The notes under the pieces were generated by a model. It saw only the letters and a program-made list of their open reading frames with translations. It was not told where the DNA came from and made no database searches. The translations under genes and the position numbers were made by a program. Below, in pieces: positions 13,001 to 23,780 of a stretch of DNA of 64,000 bases. The stretch is taken from positions 12,319,721 through 12,383,720 of the forward strand of contig NW_025062479.1 of assembly GCF_000002995.4 (NCBI RefSeq), written 5' to 3'. Source of the DNA: Brugia malayi. Lineage: Eukaryota; Nematoda; Chromadorea; Rhabditida; Onchocercidae. How positions within the stretch are numbered: the stretch's first letter is position 1; every line of letters starts with the position of its first letter.

Positions 13001-16000
13001 CTTCCCTTTCCCGACTTTTGACGAATTCCCGAAATAGCAACGAATGTTTCGGAAATTCACCATTGGAATTTGAAGCATGCGCAACAGTAACTGTGAACCA
13101 CAGCCGTCTACTAATGCATTGTACACAGAATCATCCATACATCCTTAATTCTAGAAATTCTTTTCATGCATTGTAAACCTTGGAGATAAAAGAACTCATG
13201 ACGAACTGAAACCAGCCGTAGAAGCCGATTCATGAAAATCCCAACTCTGTTAGTGGAAGCTTAATTGGACGTAACTCATTCGGCGAAAAGAGAATATTTG
13301 CAGCCAGTAAGTAAAATGACGGAAGTTATTTGTGGCTCTAACTCCCTCATTTAGCCTTCTAAGGGTTTCTAGGAAAGAGTTGGTGATATAGTAATTCTGC
13401 TTTGCTTTGTGAGCTTGCTGTCCTGTAGGGCCGATTTCAAATAAAATCCTAAAGTTCCGATAGATATACTGACAAAAGGAATAGAGATTTAACTAACAGT
13501 GCAGCTTAGTGTATTTGGTGAACTCATCTCCAGTGGGATGCAATGTTTTGAACTTCTCATACATATATGTGTCAATATGCTAAGCAGTGTAACAGATTAG
13601 AATTGCTTGGATATTGGTGAGATTTATGGGTTTTCACCCACAGTTAAATCGTCAGCACAATCGAGCTAATTTCATCGCTGCTTCTGTGGACTAATAATTT
13701 ATTATTTGACCATTTTTTTTATTCGTGAATAGTTTGCTCATTCTGAATCATTTTTTTCACTCTAACATTTCCTGCTGTTTTCATTTACAAGTCTAAATTC
13801 CTTAGTTTTTTTTTTTTGTAACATAAAGTTAACGCTTTTGAATTTTTGACCAATAATAGTTCTGGCCATTCAGAAGTGTTATTATTAAAGCGTCATTCAT
13901 ATTACAGTTCATTATCGTCGAATGGTATGCCGTCAGCAAAAGTATCCGATGGTTCTCTTGTTTCATTGTCATCATTGAACGATATCCAAAATCGAGGTAG
14001 CGCGATATGAGATTTAGAAGTTTTTATTATTTTTCTAAGTTGTGCTTTATAATTGATTCATTTCAATTATTATTTGTAGAGAAGACTGAGGAAGAGAAGC
14101 AAAAAGAAGTTGAAATGTATAGACGGCTGAAGAAAAGAAAAAACGAACTCGAAGAAAAACTTCTGGCAAAACTTGACGAATTACGGGAACTATGCATCAA
14201 GGAAGCGGTAAATACTTATAAACCAGCAATTTACGCTACATATGAATTTTTTCATTGTCGTACTTCTAATTACCACTTTTTTATAGGAAATCACGGGTGA
14301 ATTACCAAAAGAGATTTATAAGACGCTAATGCCAGGGGAGGAGGAGCCGAAAGTGAAGCGACGTGTTGGAACATCTTTTTCGCTCAGTGAAGAAGTTTTT
14401 AAGAGACCGGTAAATAGTGTCAGTTTTCTGTGTCACTTTATTAAGATTTTGTTGTAATATGAAGATTAATGTAGAAATGTTCTACACTTAAATTCTAAAT
14501 TCTAAGTAAACTTTCATGATAATTATCTTTAGAATGATAGGATTTCTATGCTGGAAGCGGATGTCGAATTACATAGAAAAATTGTTGCTGCAGCAGAACG
14601 TCTAGCTAAAGATAAAACAACCAACAAATCGGTGAGGAAAAAACGCCAAAAGGATTTAATAGCGGCAACTCAGAAATTGCGGGGACTCGAGTTCGGTCTT
14701 ACACAGCTCCGACTTTCGGCTAGCAAACCTGATGTCAGCAGTTCTGTCCGTAATATCCCTGGAAGTAAAGGTTATTTATCCTCACAATTATTTTTACTCA
14801 TTACGCTCATAGTTATGTGATTATCACTTATACCATCACCGATTTGTTATCGTTTCTCATTGTCTGATTTAATTTATTAATCTAGATTAGTATTTCCAGG
14901 ACCTTGGCGAAATTGTTCAGATTATCAGATCGAATCGACTTCGTTAGGTACTCGAAATGATTCAAATTCCTTGATTACGAAATCTTGCCCAGCTACACCA
15001 CGAGGCTCGTTTCCTGATTTGCTTAACTCCGCGGAAAATGAACGGCGGGAAGCAAGTGATGATAATAATAATAATAATAATAATGGTGATGATGATGGAA
15101 AGAGGAGAGCATCCATGTAAAATCTTTATTTTTTTTATTCAATTTTGCTCTTGTGTTTTGATTTTATTTGAGATTATGATTGACGGCAAATAGAACTAGA
15201 TCTAGATTAATGGGAAAGAATCTGATATTCGTTAGAAATAGTAAGAGATATAAGAGAGTTCATAAATGGTATTCCGGAATTTCAAATTTAAACTCATATT
15301 TGCAATTTAGAAATTTCATTACTGTGTTTAGGGAGTGCGTCCAGCGATATCCTTCAACATCAACTTGCTCCAGCATTCATTCTGCTCATATCAGTAACAA
15401 TACTAGTTCCTTTACTGGTGTCAGCGAAAGTGGCTTGTCGTTTGGAAATTCGCCTTTTGATTCTAGAACTTCAAAGCGTATACCACCTCCACTTCATCGT
15501 ACTTGTTATTTTCTTCCAGAACGTGAAATATCTTGGGAGAAACTGAAAAACAAGAACACTGAAAATCACCATATACCCATGTAAGTCAAGCACAAAGGAA
15601 AATTGAATTCTTGAAAAGTAAATCAGAAAGGATCACTCTCATTTCTGTGCTACCCGGACGTGAAGCTAAGCTAATGAACTGTGCTGTGAAACGTCTGCAG
15701 TTGCGATATAAATAAGCATTTTTCCATTTTTCGTAGCATAGAAGACTGTTAAGTGATACATCACTAATATGAGAACGCTTTTTATAAATAACTTAATAAC
15801 TTGCTTATGTTAAAATGCAGATTAATCTGTCTTGGAGAATTGTCTGTATGAAAATTTCGTCTGCCATAACTAATTCTGAATTCTGTATAGGCTTAATTTA
15901 TTGTTTCAGATATGAAAATGTTGGTTATAAGTCATGTGTCTCTTACAAAAGTTCCTACAGAGAAATGAATTTCCCTACACTGAATGTAAGTTGCTCATCC

Positions 16001-17601
16001 TGTCATTAAGTAGTAGATTTTTTTGAAGGCTTTGTTAGTTCTGTATGGTTTCTCTAACCCACACAACATTACTAACACAGTACGTATAAAATCTGTGCAG
16101 TAGTGGTTCTTCAGAATTATTTTTTGAATTCGAGCCGCATTTTTTGGATTCCACTTCAGTAATCATATGCAGGATCATTCTGATTGCAAAGGTCGATTTG
16201 AGCGCGCATTCTTGGATCACGATTTGCCAGAACAAGAATCATTTGCTAAGAGTGACGATAAATATGAATCTCGAATTAATTATTCAGTCATCGGATGTAG
16301 TGGTTCTTCAAAAAACATTGCAAATTACGGAACCGCTTTGAAACAGCCTTCTTGGAAAGACTATTTTGCACAGGTTTTTTTTTTTTTCAAAATTGGGTTC
16401 TGGTGAAGCTTTTTCAAACATGTCTTTTAGTGGCAAGGATGAGAATTAATGAAAATGAGAACTAAATTTCAGGAAAATAACCGAGATTTATGTATAGTAG
16501 GAGTAGGAAAAAATAATAATACAAGTCAACAAGCGATGATTCAGCAACAGCAGCAGAATGATGAGACCCCATCTTCATCATACCTTAGACGGAAGTTGGT
16601 AAATTCCTCGTTGGAGACGTATCAAAATAGTGGTTGTAGTAGTCCACCCGTTGCTGGTTTATTGTTGAATGATGGGAAAACCCCATTGCGTTACGCAGTA
16701 CTTCCGACATCGCGGTCATATAATGATGGTTTTACAACAGCAAGTTTGGACAGACGAGCTATGAAGGAAAGGTTTCCTCTTTGAAATCCATCTTCCTTAA
16801 ATTAATTCCTGAAAAGAAAAAAGAAATTGGTAATTATTATAAGAGTTTGACCCAAATTTACAGAGTTTTGTTCTGCATATCAGGTATTCGAAATCCATTT
16901 CAACAATGAATATAGTTGTATTTGTAATTTTCATGGCCTTCAGTTGCAGCCTTTCATTTGTTCAATATATATATAGGCAGTCATCCTGTAGTTCCATGGG
17001 ATATCAGCAGCTTCGATCAGCACAATTAGCTGTCACCGATATGGTTCGTGAAGTTTGTATTGGACAACCAGTTACTCGACGTACACCTCTGAGTACTCCT
17101 CGATTCACTACTACTTTTCCAGTTTCTGGTCCTAGTATAGAAAACAGGTATATTTTCTTGTCAGCGAAATGTATCTTTTTCTCAAATTCGTTAGATGTTC
17201 TACATTTCATCCATCATGATTATTTTACTTTTCGATGTTTCTTCGAAATCTAATGCGGAAAATTTTAATTTATTAAAGTATTTTTATTGGAGATTATTTT
17301 TAGCAAACCTGTTTTATCAGCTGATACTCATCACTACCAGCAACGTTCACCGTTACAGCAGTGCAACACTCTGGAACACAGTATGACATCACTGCGAAAT
17401 GTGGCTCAGATTATCGGATCTTCGTCAATTTTGCGCCCTCCACCACCTGCTTATCCAGTTGCTATACGAAATGGGATAATTGGTGTCAGGAATCCACTGG
17501 GAAAAGTAACCACAGCACCCACGGAACTTCGAATGGATACTCTGAAAAATTATTATAAAGACAAAACGAATGGAATAAAGAAGAATGCCACAGCTGTTTG
17601 A
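7003..17601 (+). CDS. FRMD4: FRMD4A/B-like FERM and CUPID (DUF3338) scaffold protein
   Basis: Twenty exons: 7003-7169, 7802-7906, 8083-8167, 8318-8397, 8703-8855, 8953-9097, 9408-9481, 9881-9982, 10109-10259, 13891-13996, 14080-14207, 14287-14409, 14533-14770, 14900-15116, 15332-15580, 15910-15985, 16173-16373, 16473-16771, 16977-17147, 17304-17601. The phases close to 1055 aa. Residues 1-354 form a FERM domain (KGIFQYDP, ALHQFYLDQ). Residues about 390-550 match the CUPID/DUF3338 region of FRMD4A/B, which binds cytohesins (GEEEPKVKRRVGTSFSL). The Ser/Thr-rich tail includes GPWRNCSDYQIEST, a seven-Asn tract and a short Gln tract. In animals FRMD4 proteins link the Par complex or ARF6 exchange factors to epithelial junctions; that role is inferred here. 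The first ATG directly follows a TTATTGCAG acceptor, so it may be trans-spliced or may continue from an unseen upstream exon. The exon 10 acceptor (13889-13890) was chosen because it alone keeps frame; a better-looking site at 13906-13907 breaks it. Confidence 0.88.
10260..13890 (+). other. Long intron 9 of the FRMD4-like gene
   Basis: This 3.6-kb intron separates the FERM exons from the CUPID exons and is much longer than the others in the gene. It holds one exon-like block (11164-11254) with good splice sites, but the block is frame-incompatible with its neighbours. Nothing else coding was recognised. It could carry enhancers or an internal promoter for a FERM-less isoform. Confidence 0.5.
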
Positions 17602-17700
17602 ATATGATGCTTATTAATTGTACTTCTTTTTCCATTAATTTTTTCGTCTAGCGTAAAACTGGTTGGAATCAGTTAGTGTTAACTAGTTAACAGTGTAGCA

Positions 17701-17754
17701 TAACAGATGGCGGAATGATAGCATGTATAACAGATGGCGGAATGATAGCATGTA
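17701..17754 (+). repeat. 27-bp exact tandem duplication in the FRMD4 3' region
   Basis: The unit TAACAGATGGCGGAATGATA plus GCATGTA occurs at 17701-17727 and again, identical, at 17728-17754. It starts 100 bases after the FRMD4 stop and ends about 100 bases before an AATAAA, so it is probably inside the 3' UTR. Confidence 0.9.
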
Positions 17755-17851
17755 AAACATTAATTCTTTGTAGGTTCGTAATGAGTTTGATGATCTCCTC
17801 TGAATGAGTTTTGAGTTTAAGTCCTTATAATGAATCACTAGTATTTAAAAA

Positions 17852-17857
17852 AATAAA
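17852..17857 (+). terminator. Candidate poly(A) signal of the FRMD4-like gene
   Basis: This AATAAA lies 251 bases after the stop at 17601 and is followed by an A-rich stretch. It is the first canonical signal downstream, giving a 3' UTR of roughly 270 bases. Confidence 0.5.
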
Positions 17858-18966
17858 ATGACATATTTAAAGAAAAAAAAAAATGAGAAGATAAAAAGAA
17901 GTATATCTCATTAGATGTCGGAGACATTGTGAAAGCAGTAAGTATGATTGCATTCTGGTTTTAATTTAATGACAGAAAGTAATACTACTGCTTACAGGTG
18001 ATATTCCGTAGGTTTGAAGGCTTCCTCAATTTTCTTTTGTTATTTGAATTACTTTTGTTATTGCTTCTTTCGAAAAATAGGCGAAAACTTCTACCCAGTA
18101 CACGTGCCCGTCCCTTGTTAGGCATTTAAGCACTTTTAATAATATCATCTCCTGTTGGTTTTTTTACTACGCTTTCGGCTATAAAATGAACATTCCTGTA
18201 GATGTAGAATTGTTTTTTGCATATTCTTTATTTTCGTATTCCATTAATTGATTCGCATTTCTTCGTGGTAGTATTTTCCGGTGACAAAAGCTTGTTCTTG
18301 CAAATTCCTGGTATTTGCAGATGTGCTTGTTTTCACAATATTTATTTAATCTGTAGAACAAATGCCTCCAATTCCTTCGTTTTGTTAGATTCTCTTACTG
18401 AAATATTAAACTCACTCTTTTTCTTATAATGGAAAAAAACTTATGGGAAACAAACAATCCCGTATTATGTATGATTGCATGTATGGCAATGCACAGCAGT
18501 TACTCAATGTACATTTCTGCGCACTTGTTGAAAATGTCTCAAGAGGTTTAGCCCTTCGGACAGTTGCAGTGTTTTTGTATATGTACATATTTTGTGTCTT
18601 TTTTTTTTTTTTGTATGAGGAATGTTACAAAAAAAAATACATGTGTCAATTTGAGTTTCATTTGTTTTTTGCACATGAGTAAATGTTGGAACTGAGGTAT
18701 CACGTGACTTGATAATCAGTAAAGATGATACAGGAATATCAGGACATGAGTTCAGAACTTGAAACGCACGGCATCTTGATGTCTTGTTTCTTTTTCCAGA
18801 TTTTGTTAGTTTTCCTTTCTTTTACTCTGGTTATTTGCTGTTTTTGGAGGTGGAGTGAGCCCAACTCGGGATTTGAAGTCATGTGTTGGGATGGGAGCTT
18901 GGGCTATTGTCAGATACAGCTATCATAATTGTATGTAATACATCGGAACTCGTAATATATGTAAGG

Positions 18967-19011
18967 TTGCTATAGTTTTACAACAACACAACTTGCTATA
19001 GTTTTACAACA
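18967..19011. repeat. Spaced direct repeat (19-bp unit, period 26)
   Basis: TTGCTATAGTTTTACAACA occurs at 18967-18985 and again, identical, at 18993-19011, separated by seven bases. It is in intergenic DNA and its function is unknown. Confidence 0.85.
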
Positions 19012-20029
19012 GAAGCATGAATTCAAAGGGAGTACTAGAAAACTCAGTTTGGGGTTTGTAAAAGTAGTTGATTTGTAGACGCACCCGTCATTATTGCATG
19101 ATGTTACCTGAAGACTGAAATTATAGTAGATCTAAGGTTTCACTTTCGTATTGTGTATGTGTGTATATGTGTGGTGAAAGACAATGCTACGGAAATACTT
19201 CCGTTATGAAAGAAACCTTTTTGGGAAATCTATAACTGAAAAAGCTGTCGTTCCTGCCACCACCACATCCCGTGAAGTATTTCAGGCGAAATTAACAAAA
19301 ATGTAAGAGTGGTCACACACCGAGAAATATGTAATTAATAATACCAAATGCACAAACAGAGAGAAAGAGGTAAGTAAAACTCTTAAAAACCAGTTAAATG
19401 TTTGTTGCCAAACACTGATGACAATCAGAAAATACCACAGTTTCACTGGACATCAATAGTGAACTGCACTACAACTTAACTATAAGGATAAGGATGTCGT
19501 CCCCGTTTTCTTTTCTCTTCACTAAGTACGATAGATCCAAGCCTTGGCTACTGCTCCCAATAAATAAAGCACCGATCCAAAAACGCAATACACAATGCTG
19601 CATGCCACTGGAGTGCTCGCAACGCGGCCGTGTTGGTAGCGCGGGAGTGTTCTGGCAATTTGGCTACTAACCGTCGTGCAGCGTCACAGAAATATCAGGC
19701 AGGGTGGCTGGTGGTGTCGTTGTTGGGTAGTGGGAAGGACTCGATTGTTTTTTTGCTGCACTTCGTGGTGATAGTTGATATGTCTTAGAGGATTTGCGGG
19801 CAATTTAAATTTGCATGCAAGTTAGTCATCCGGTAGACAATACTGGATCGTACTGGCTTCATTTCAGGACAATGCACACATGCATTAATTAAATGATGAG
19901 GTCGACTTTTTGTTGTGTGAGAATGGTGAGCTTTGTCTGCGTATTGCAGTACTAGGTACACGGGTATTTATTAGGTGATTCCATGCACATATTGTGACAC
20001 ATGGTCAAGAAATTGTCGATAATATATGT

Positions 20030-20045
20030 TTTTTTTTTTTTCCAG
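20030..20045 (+). other. Probable spliced-leader acceptor of makorin
   Basis: A run of T followed by CCAG (ending 20045) precedes the makorin ATG (20071) by only 25 bases, with no upstream coding exon visible. In nematodes this arrangement usually marks trans-splicing of a spliced leader. The leader itself is not encoded here. Confidence 0.5.
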
Positions 20046-20070
20046 AAGAACGGGACAGAACACCCAGTAT

Positions 20071-22288
20071 ATGGCTGTCGGTAAGCTTTCAATTTATAAT
20101 TTTTTGCAGATGAGAATCCGAGAGTTTATTCCAAATTCTGTAGGTTGTCCCAGCGTTGATAGATTTGGGGAGAGATGAAAAAGTCGACTGCTTCTACAAC
20201 TATACTAGTGCTGTTTGTTATTAATTATCATTTGTTTTCATCATTAAATTTTATATAAGTTCGACGTCTCGTCTGCACTACGTATCAAACATGTTAAGCA
20301 AAGTTTGACCATTTATGCATTTGTTCAGGGTATAGGGATTGGGGAGTTGTTTTGTTGCTGAATTCTGCATAAATACATTTTTTTTTATTTTTAGCACCAA
20401 CTACCACTCTAACGAGTAAAATTTTATGTCGGTATTTTGCAAATAATATCTGTCGCGAAGGTGCTTCATGTCCGTTTTCTCACGATCGTAATTCGAAACC
20501 GGATCGAACGTGCCGTTACTACCTTATAGGAAAATGTGATTTTGGTACTTCTTGCAGGTACAATATTTCATTTGTTTCTTAATTCAACTGATATATTTAT
20601 AGCTCTTACAGCTGAATCGGGTTGAGGCTAGAATGCTTTCATTAAACCACCAAAACGCCAAAGGAATCGTTTAAATGTTTTCAGGTATGACCATAAGCGA
20701 CCGCCGTTGGATGGGGTTAAAGCAGTGAAAAGCGTTGCTCGTACGACAGGAAGTCCTAACGCAACCAAAGGTAGTTTTTATCCCAACGGTGTTTCAAAAA
20801 ATTGGCTAGTAATCTGGATATGCATTGTTATAATTGTCAGACATTCACTAAGAAATAAGATACGATAGGAAAGAAATAGTTATGTTTAAGGTGCGTGAGA
20901 TTTTACCAAGAGAGCAGTTGATGAACTTCATTAATAACTGATTGCGTAACATAGGAAATAGTTTGATTATTCATCATTCCAGTGGTTGAAAATGGTTGCA
21001 GTAATAGTGAAGGAGTAACAACAGCAGCAACAGTAAACCGAAGCGGTCATGTGTTTTCCGTGGATGCAACCGAATTCATTCCTTCTTGGAAAGTGTTGGC
21101 ATTAAGCGAAGTTAATACCGTCGCTTCAGGGTAGGTGAACTAAAATATTTTGCAAAGACTGAATTATTTGTTTATAAAATAAAATGAAGGAATATAGAGA
21201 TGGTTTCAGTTCATTAGGTTCGCTACCATTATGTCCGTATTTTGAAACCGGAGATTGTGACAAAGGTGACAAGTGTCAGTTCGTACATGGTGATGTGTGC
21301 GATCTTTGTAATGTGCCATGCTTACATCCAACAGATACAGAGCAGCGTGCACAGCATCGACGTGAATGTATAGACGCTCATGAAGCTGCGATGGAGGAGG
21401 CTTTTGCTGAAGCGCGCTCGGCTGATAAAATCTGTGGTATATGTATGGAAAATATTAGGCAAGTTAATGCGTCTCATCTCTTACTGGGACTGGAAAGGGA
21501 GAGATACTTTCTTATTTTAAAATAAAAATATAATCACTCCTGTTTGTCATTTGTGAACGTGAGAATATGTATAGTTTTAGAGAAAGAAAGAGTCGTTTTG
21601 GAATCCTGGAAGGCTGCAGACATTGTTTTTGTTTAGACTGTATTAGGCAGTGGCGCCGAAATCAGAATGACCATTTCGAGAAGAAGACAGTTCGTAGTTG
21701 TCCTGAATGTCGCACTCATTCAGATTTCGTCGTTCCCGGTTAGTTATCCTCACTCTGCTGAGGAAGTCTTTTCTTATGTTTAGTAAAAGATTGTTTTTAA
21801 TAGCAATGTTTAGGAACATTTAGACTAACGTTCAACTAAATATTTCTTTTTTGCATATTTTTGGGAGAGAAAAGCCCAACTTATGTGTGTATATTGCAGC
21901 CACATATTGGGTCGAAGACCAAGCAGATAAGAATGACTTGATTGCTAGATTTCGTGAGAATACAAAACGGAAACAGTGCAAATATGTGAAAGAAGGGCAT
22001 ATCGATGACTGTCCATTTGGCAATAAGTGTTTCTACAAACATGAACTGCCTGATGGCACTATTGTGGAAGGCGATAGTCCGCGGACTCTTCAAAGGTTTT
22101 TTTTTTTGCTGCATATAGTTACTTCACTGCGTTGTTTCAATTTATGTTCATAAAAGGTGATGGTGGCATTTTGCAGACGGAGACGCCCGTTATATTCCGA
22201 AGTATGGTCATTTTCTGATTCAGACTCGGAAGATGATTTTTCGAGAATTACACAGGGCATTATTAGCCAAGCGTTCAATCTCGTCTAG
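20071..22288 (+). CDS. lep-2: Makorin: CCCH zinc-finger and RING E3 ubiquitin ligase (LEP-2 family)
   Basis: Eight exons: 20071-20080, 20395-20557, 20685-20770, 20983-21130, 21210-21458, 21581-21738, 21900-22095, 22177-22288; 373 aa. Domains in makorin order: CCCH fingers at about residues 15-33 (CRYFANNICREGASCPFSH) and 43-61, a third at about 144-162 (CPYFETGDCDKGDKCQFVH), the makorin Cys-His motif just after it (CDLCNVPCLHPTD), a C3HC4 RING at about 209-260 (CGICMENI, CFCLDCIRQW, CPECRTHSDF) and a fourth CCCH at about 291-312 (CPFGNKCFYKH). The tail is acidic and serine-rich. Makorins bind RNA and act as ubiquitin ligases; C. elegans LEP-2 controls developmental timing upstream of LIN-28. 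Intron 5 has a GC donor (AG|GCAAGT at 21459), needed to keep the RING in frame. The start was chosen because it follows a trans-splice-like acceptor and opens MAVAPTTTL just before the first finger. Confidence 0.95.
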
Positions 22289-23780
22289 AATCTACTATGT
22301 TCCTACCATGCATTCATTGTACCAATCTGTTGCAGTGCTGAATGTTTATCGAATTCAAAGTATTGCTTATTGTCATGAAATTTCTGTTTGCTTCTTTCCT
22401 TTTATACTTTATGCAAACAACATCCATTTACCAACTGTGTATTTGAGTTCTGTTCCTGTTGCATGTTTTAACTACTAGTCTGCCTATTTTTTATTGGGTT
22501 CTGTATAGCATTTTCGATTTGTAATTTTTTATCAGGAATAATGTAAGCATAGCTATAAATCATGATTAATTGTTTTTTATAGGAGCTTTAAAGTGACTGT
22601 ATATTGCACGAGGCTATCTTTAGGTATCTGGAACGTACCTTCCGGCTCATTCTCTGTTCATTTCTTATGCCAAACTAACGTCTCATTATTTGTTACTGGT
22701 TTTTAATGTTTCTAATGAATGAAGTGTTACTCAGTTAAATTTGGGGTCCATATTTTCAGGTTGGGATAACATTTTCTTTTGTATTTTTAAATAAGTTTTG
22801 GTAGGACTTCTCCAGTGTTTTCTAACTTTGAATGGGATAGCAACAAATAATATTAAGCTGAGATATATTTCCAAAAGCTTCAAGCAAATTATATTTTACA
22901 TTACACTTTAACGAACTACTGGTAAAAATATAGAAATGATTTTCTCGGATTGTGGAATCTTCAACTATACAGGTGAATGAGCAAAGCAAGATGGATAGGC
23001 TTATCCATTATTAGTAGTTTGGAGAATGAGAAAAGAGCTAACCTTATACGACTGGTAGTAATCCGTTTGAACTGGCGTTGATTCTATATCTTAGTTTAAT
23101 TATAGCTTCATTGGTTGCAAGAAATTTGACGTAGTTGGAACACCTTATTTCTTTCGTTTGATAGAAACCATCTGCCAACTGGAATTAATTTCAACCTGGA
23201 AATTTTCACTTCCACCTCTGTAATCATTGTGTCAATTATGGTCATATCAAAACAGTTTTCTGTAAAGAGTTTTTTTTTTTTATTTTATTTGTTTCGATGG
23301 ACTGTGTGTGGTAAATGAATGACAATGTGATGAATAGGCTATCAGATGTCAGTAATTCATGCTTTTTGCCTTTGATACACCTTAGTGTTAATGTATATAT
23401 CATTTTCGAAAACTTTTTCAACAGCGAATATGAGGTGATAGCGTGAGAATCTGAGATAATGAAATGATACGCAGTATGAATAGGTTTTGGTAATACTTTA
23501 ACAGCTTCTGTGCCAATTCGACTGTCTTTCATCCATCTATTAAGGAAGGAATATACATATGCTTCAAGAATTAAATTCAACTTCCATTTAACTGACGTGA
23601 GTGTTGGAGTTGTTTGGTTATAGTGAATGTGATTCACTGTTGAACATCTTTTTTCACAATCAGTTTCGGACGTTGCACGGTTTCCTCAGGAAGTATTGTA
23701 GTTTGACAAAAATGTCGACTGCAAATAGGATGTTAAAGTTAAAAAGATAGTAAAGGTCAATGATCATCTTCAAAGCTCAG
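22289..23780. other. Intergenic region between makorin and the SPIN90 homologue
   Basis: This holds the makorin 3' UTR and probably the missing 5' exons of the next gene. No clear AATAAA sits close to the makorin stop. A 131-codon open frame on the minus strand (23242-23637) has no recognisable domain or splice context and is not called. Confidence 0.4.

Larger units (their letters stand above)
17858..20045. other. Intergenic region between FRMD4 and makorin
   Basis: No coding exon was recognised. It contains a spaced direct repeat (18967-19011), poly(T) tracts and a GC-richer patch around 19620-19740 that lies 300-450 bases before the makorin start and is a reasonable promoter candidate. 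An open frame at 18443 beginning MGNKQS has no family match and is treated as chance. Confidence 0.5.

Noticed and set aside
18443..18682. Frame starting MGNKQS, reminiscent of an N-myristoylation signal
   Set aside because: It is short, Phe/Tyr-rich through a poly(T) tract, and lies in intergenic sequence with no family match.
23242..23637. 131-codon minus-strand frame
   Set aside because: No recognisable domain and low-complexity Lys/Ile content; it sits where 5' exons of the + strand gene are expected.
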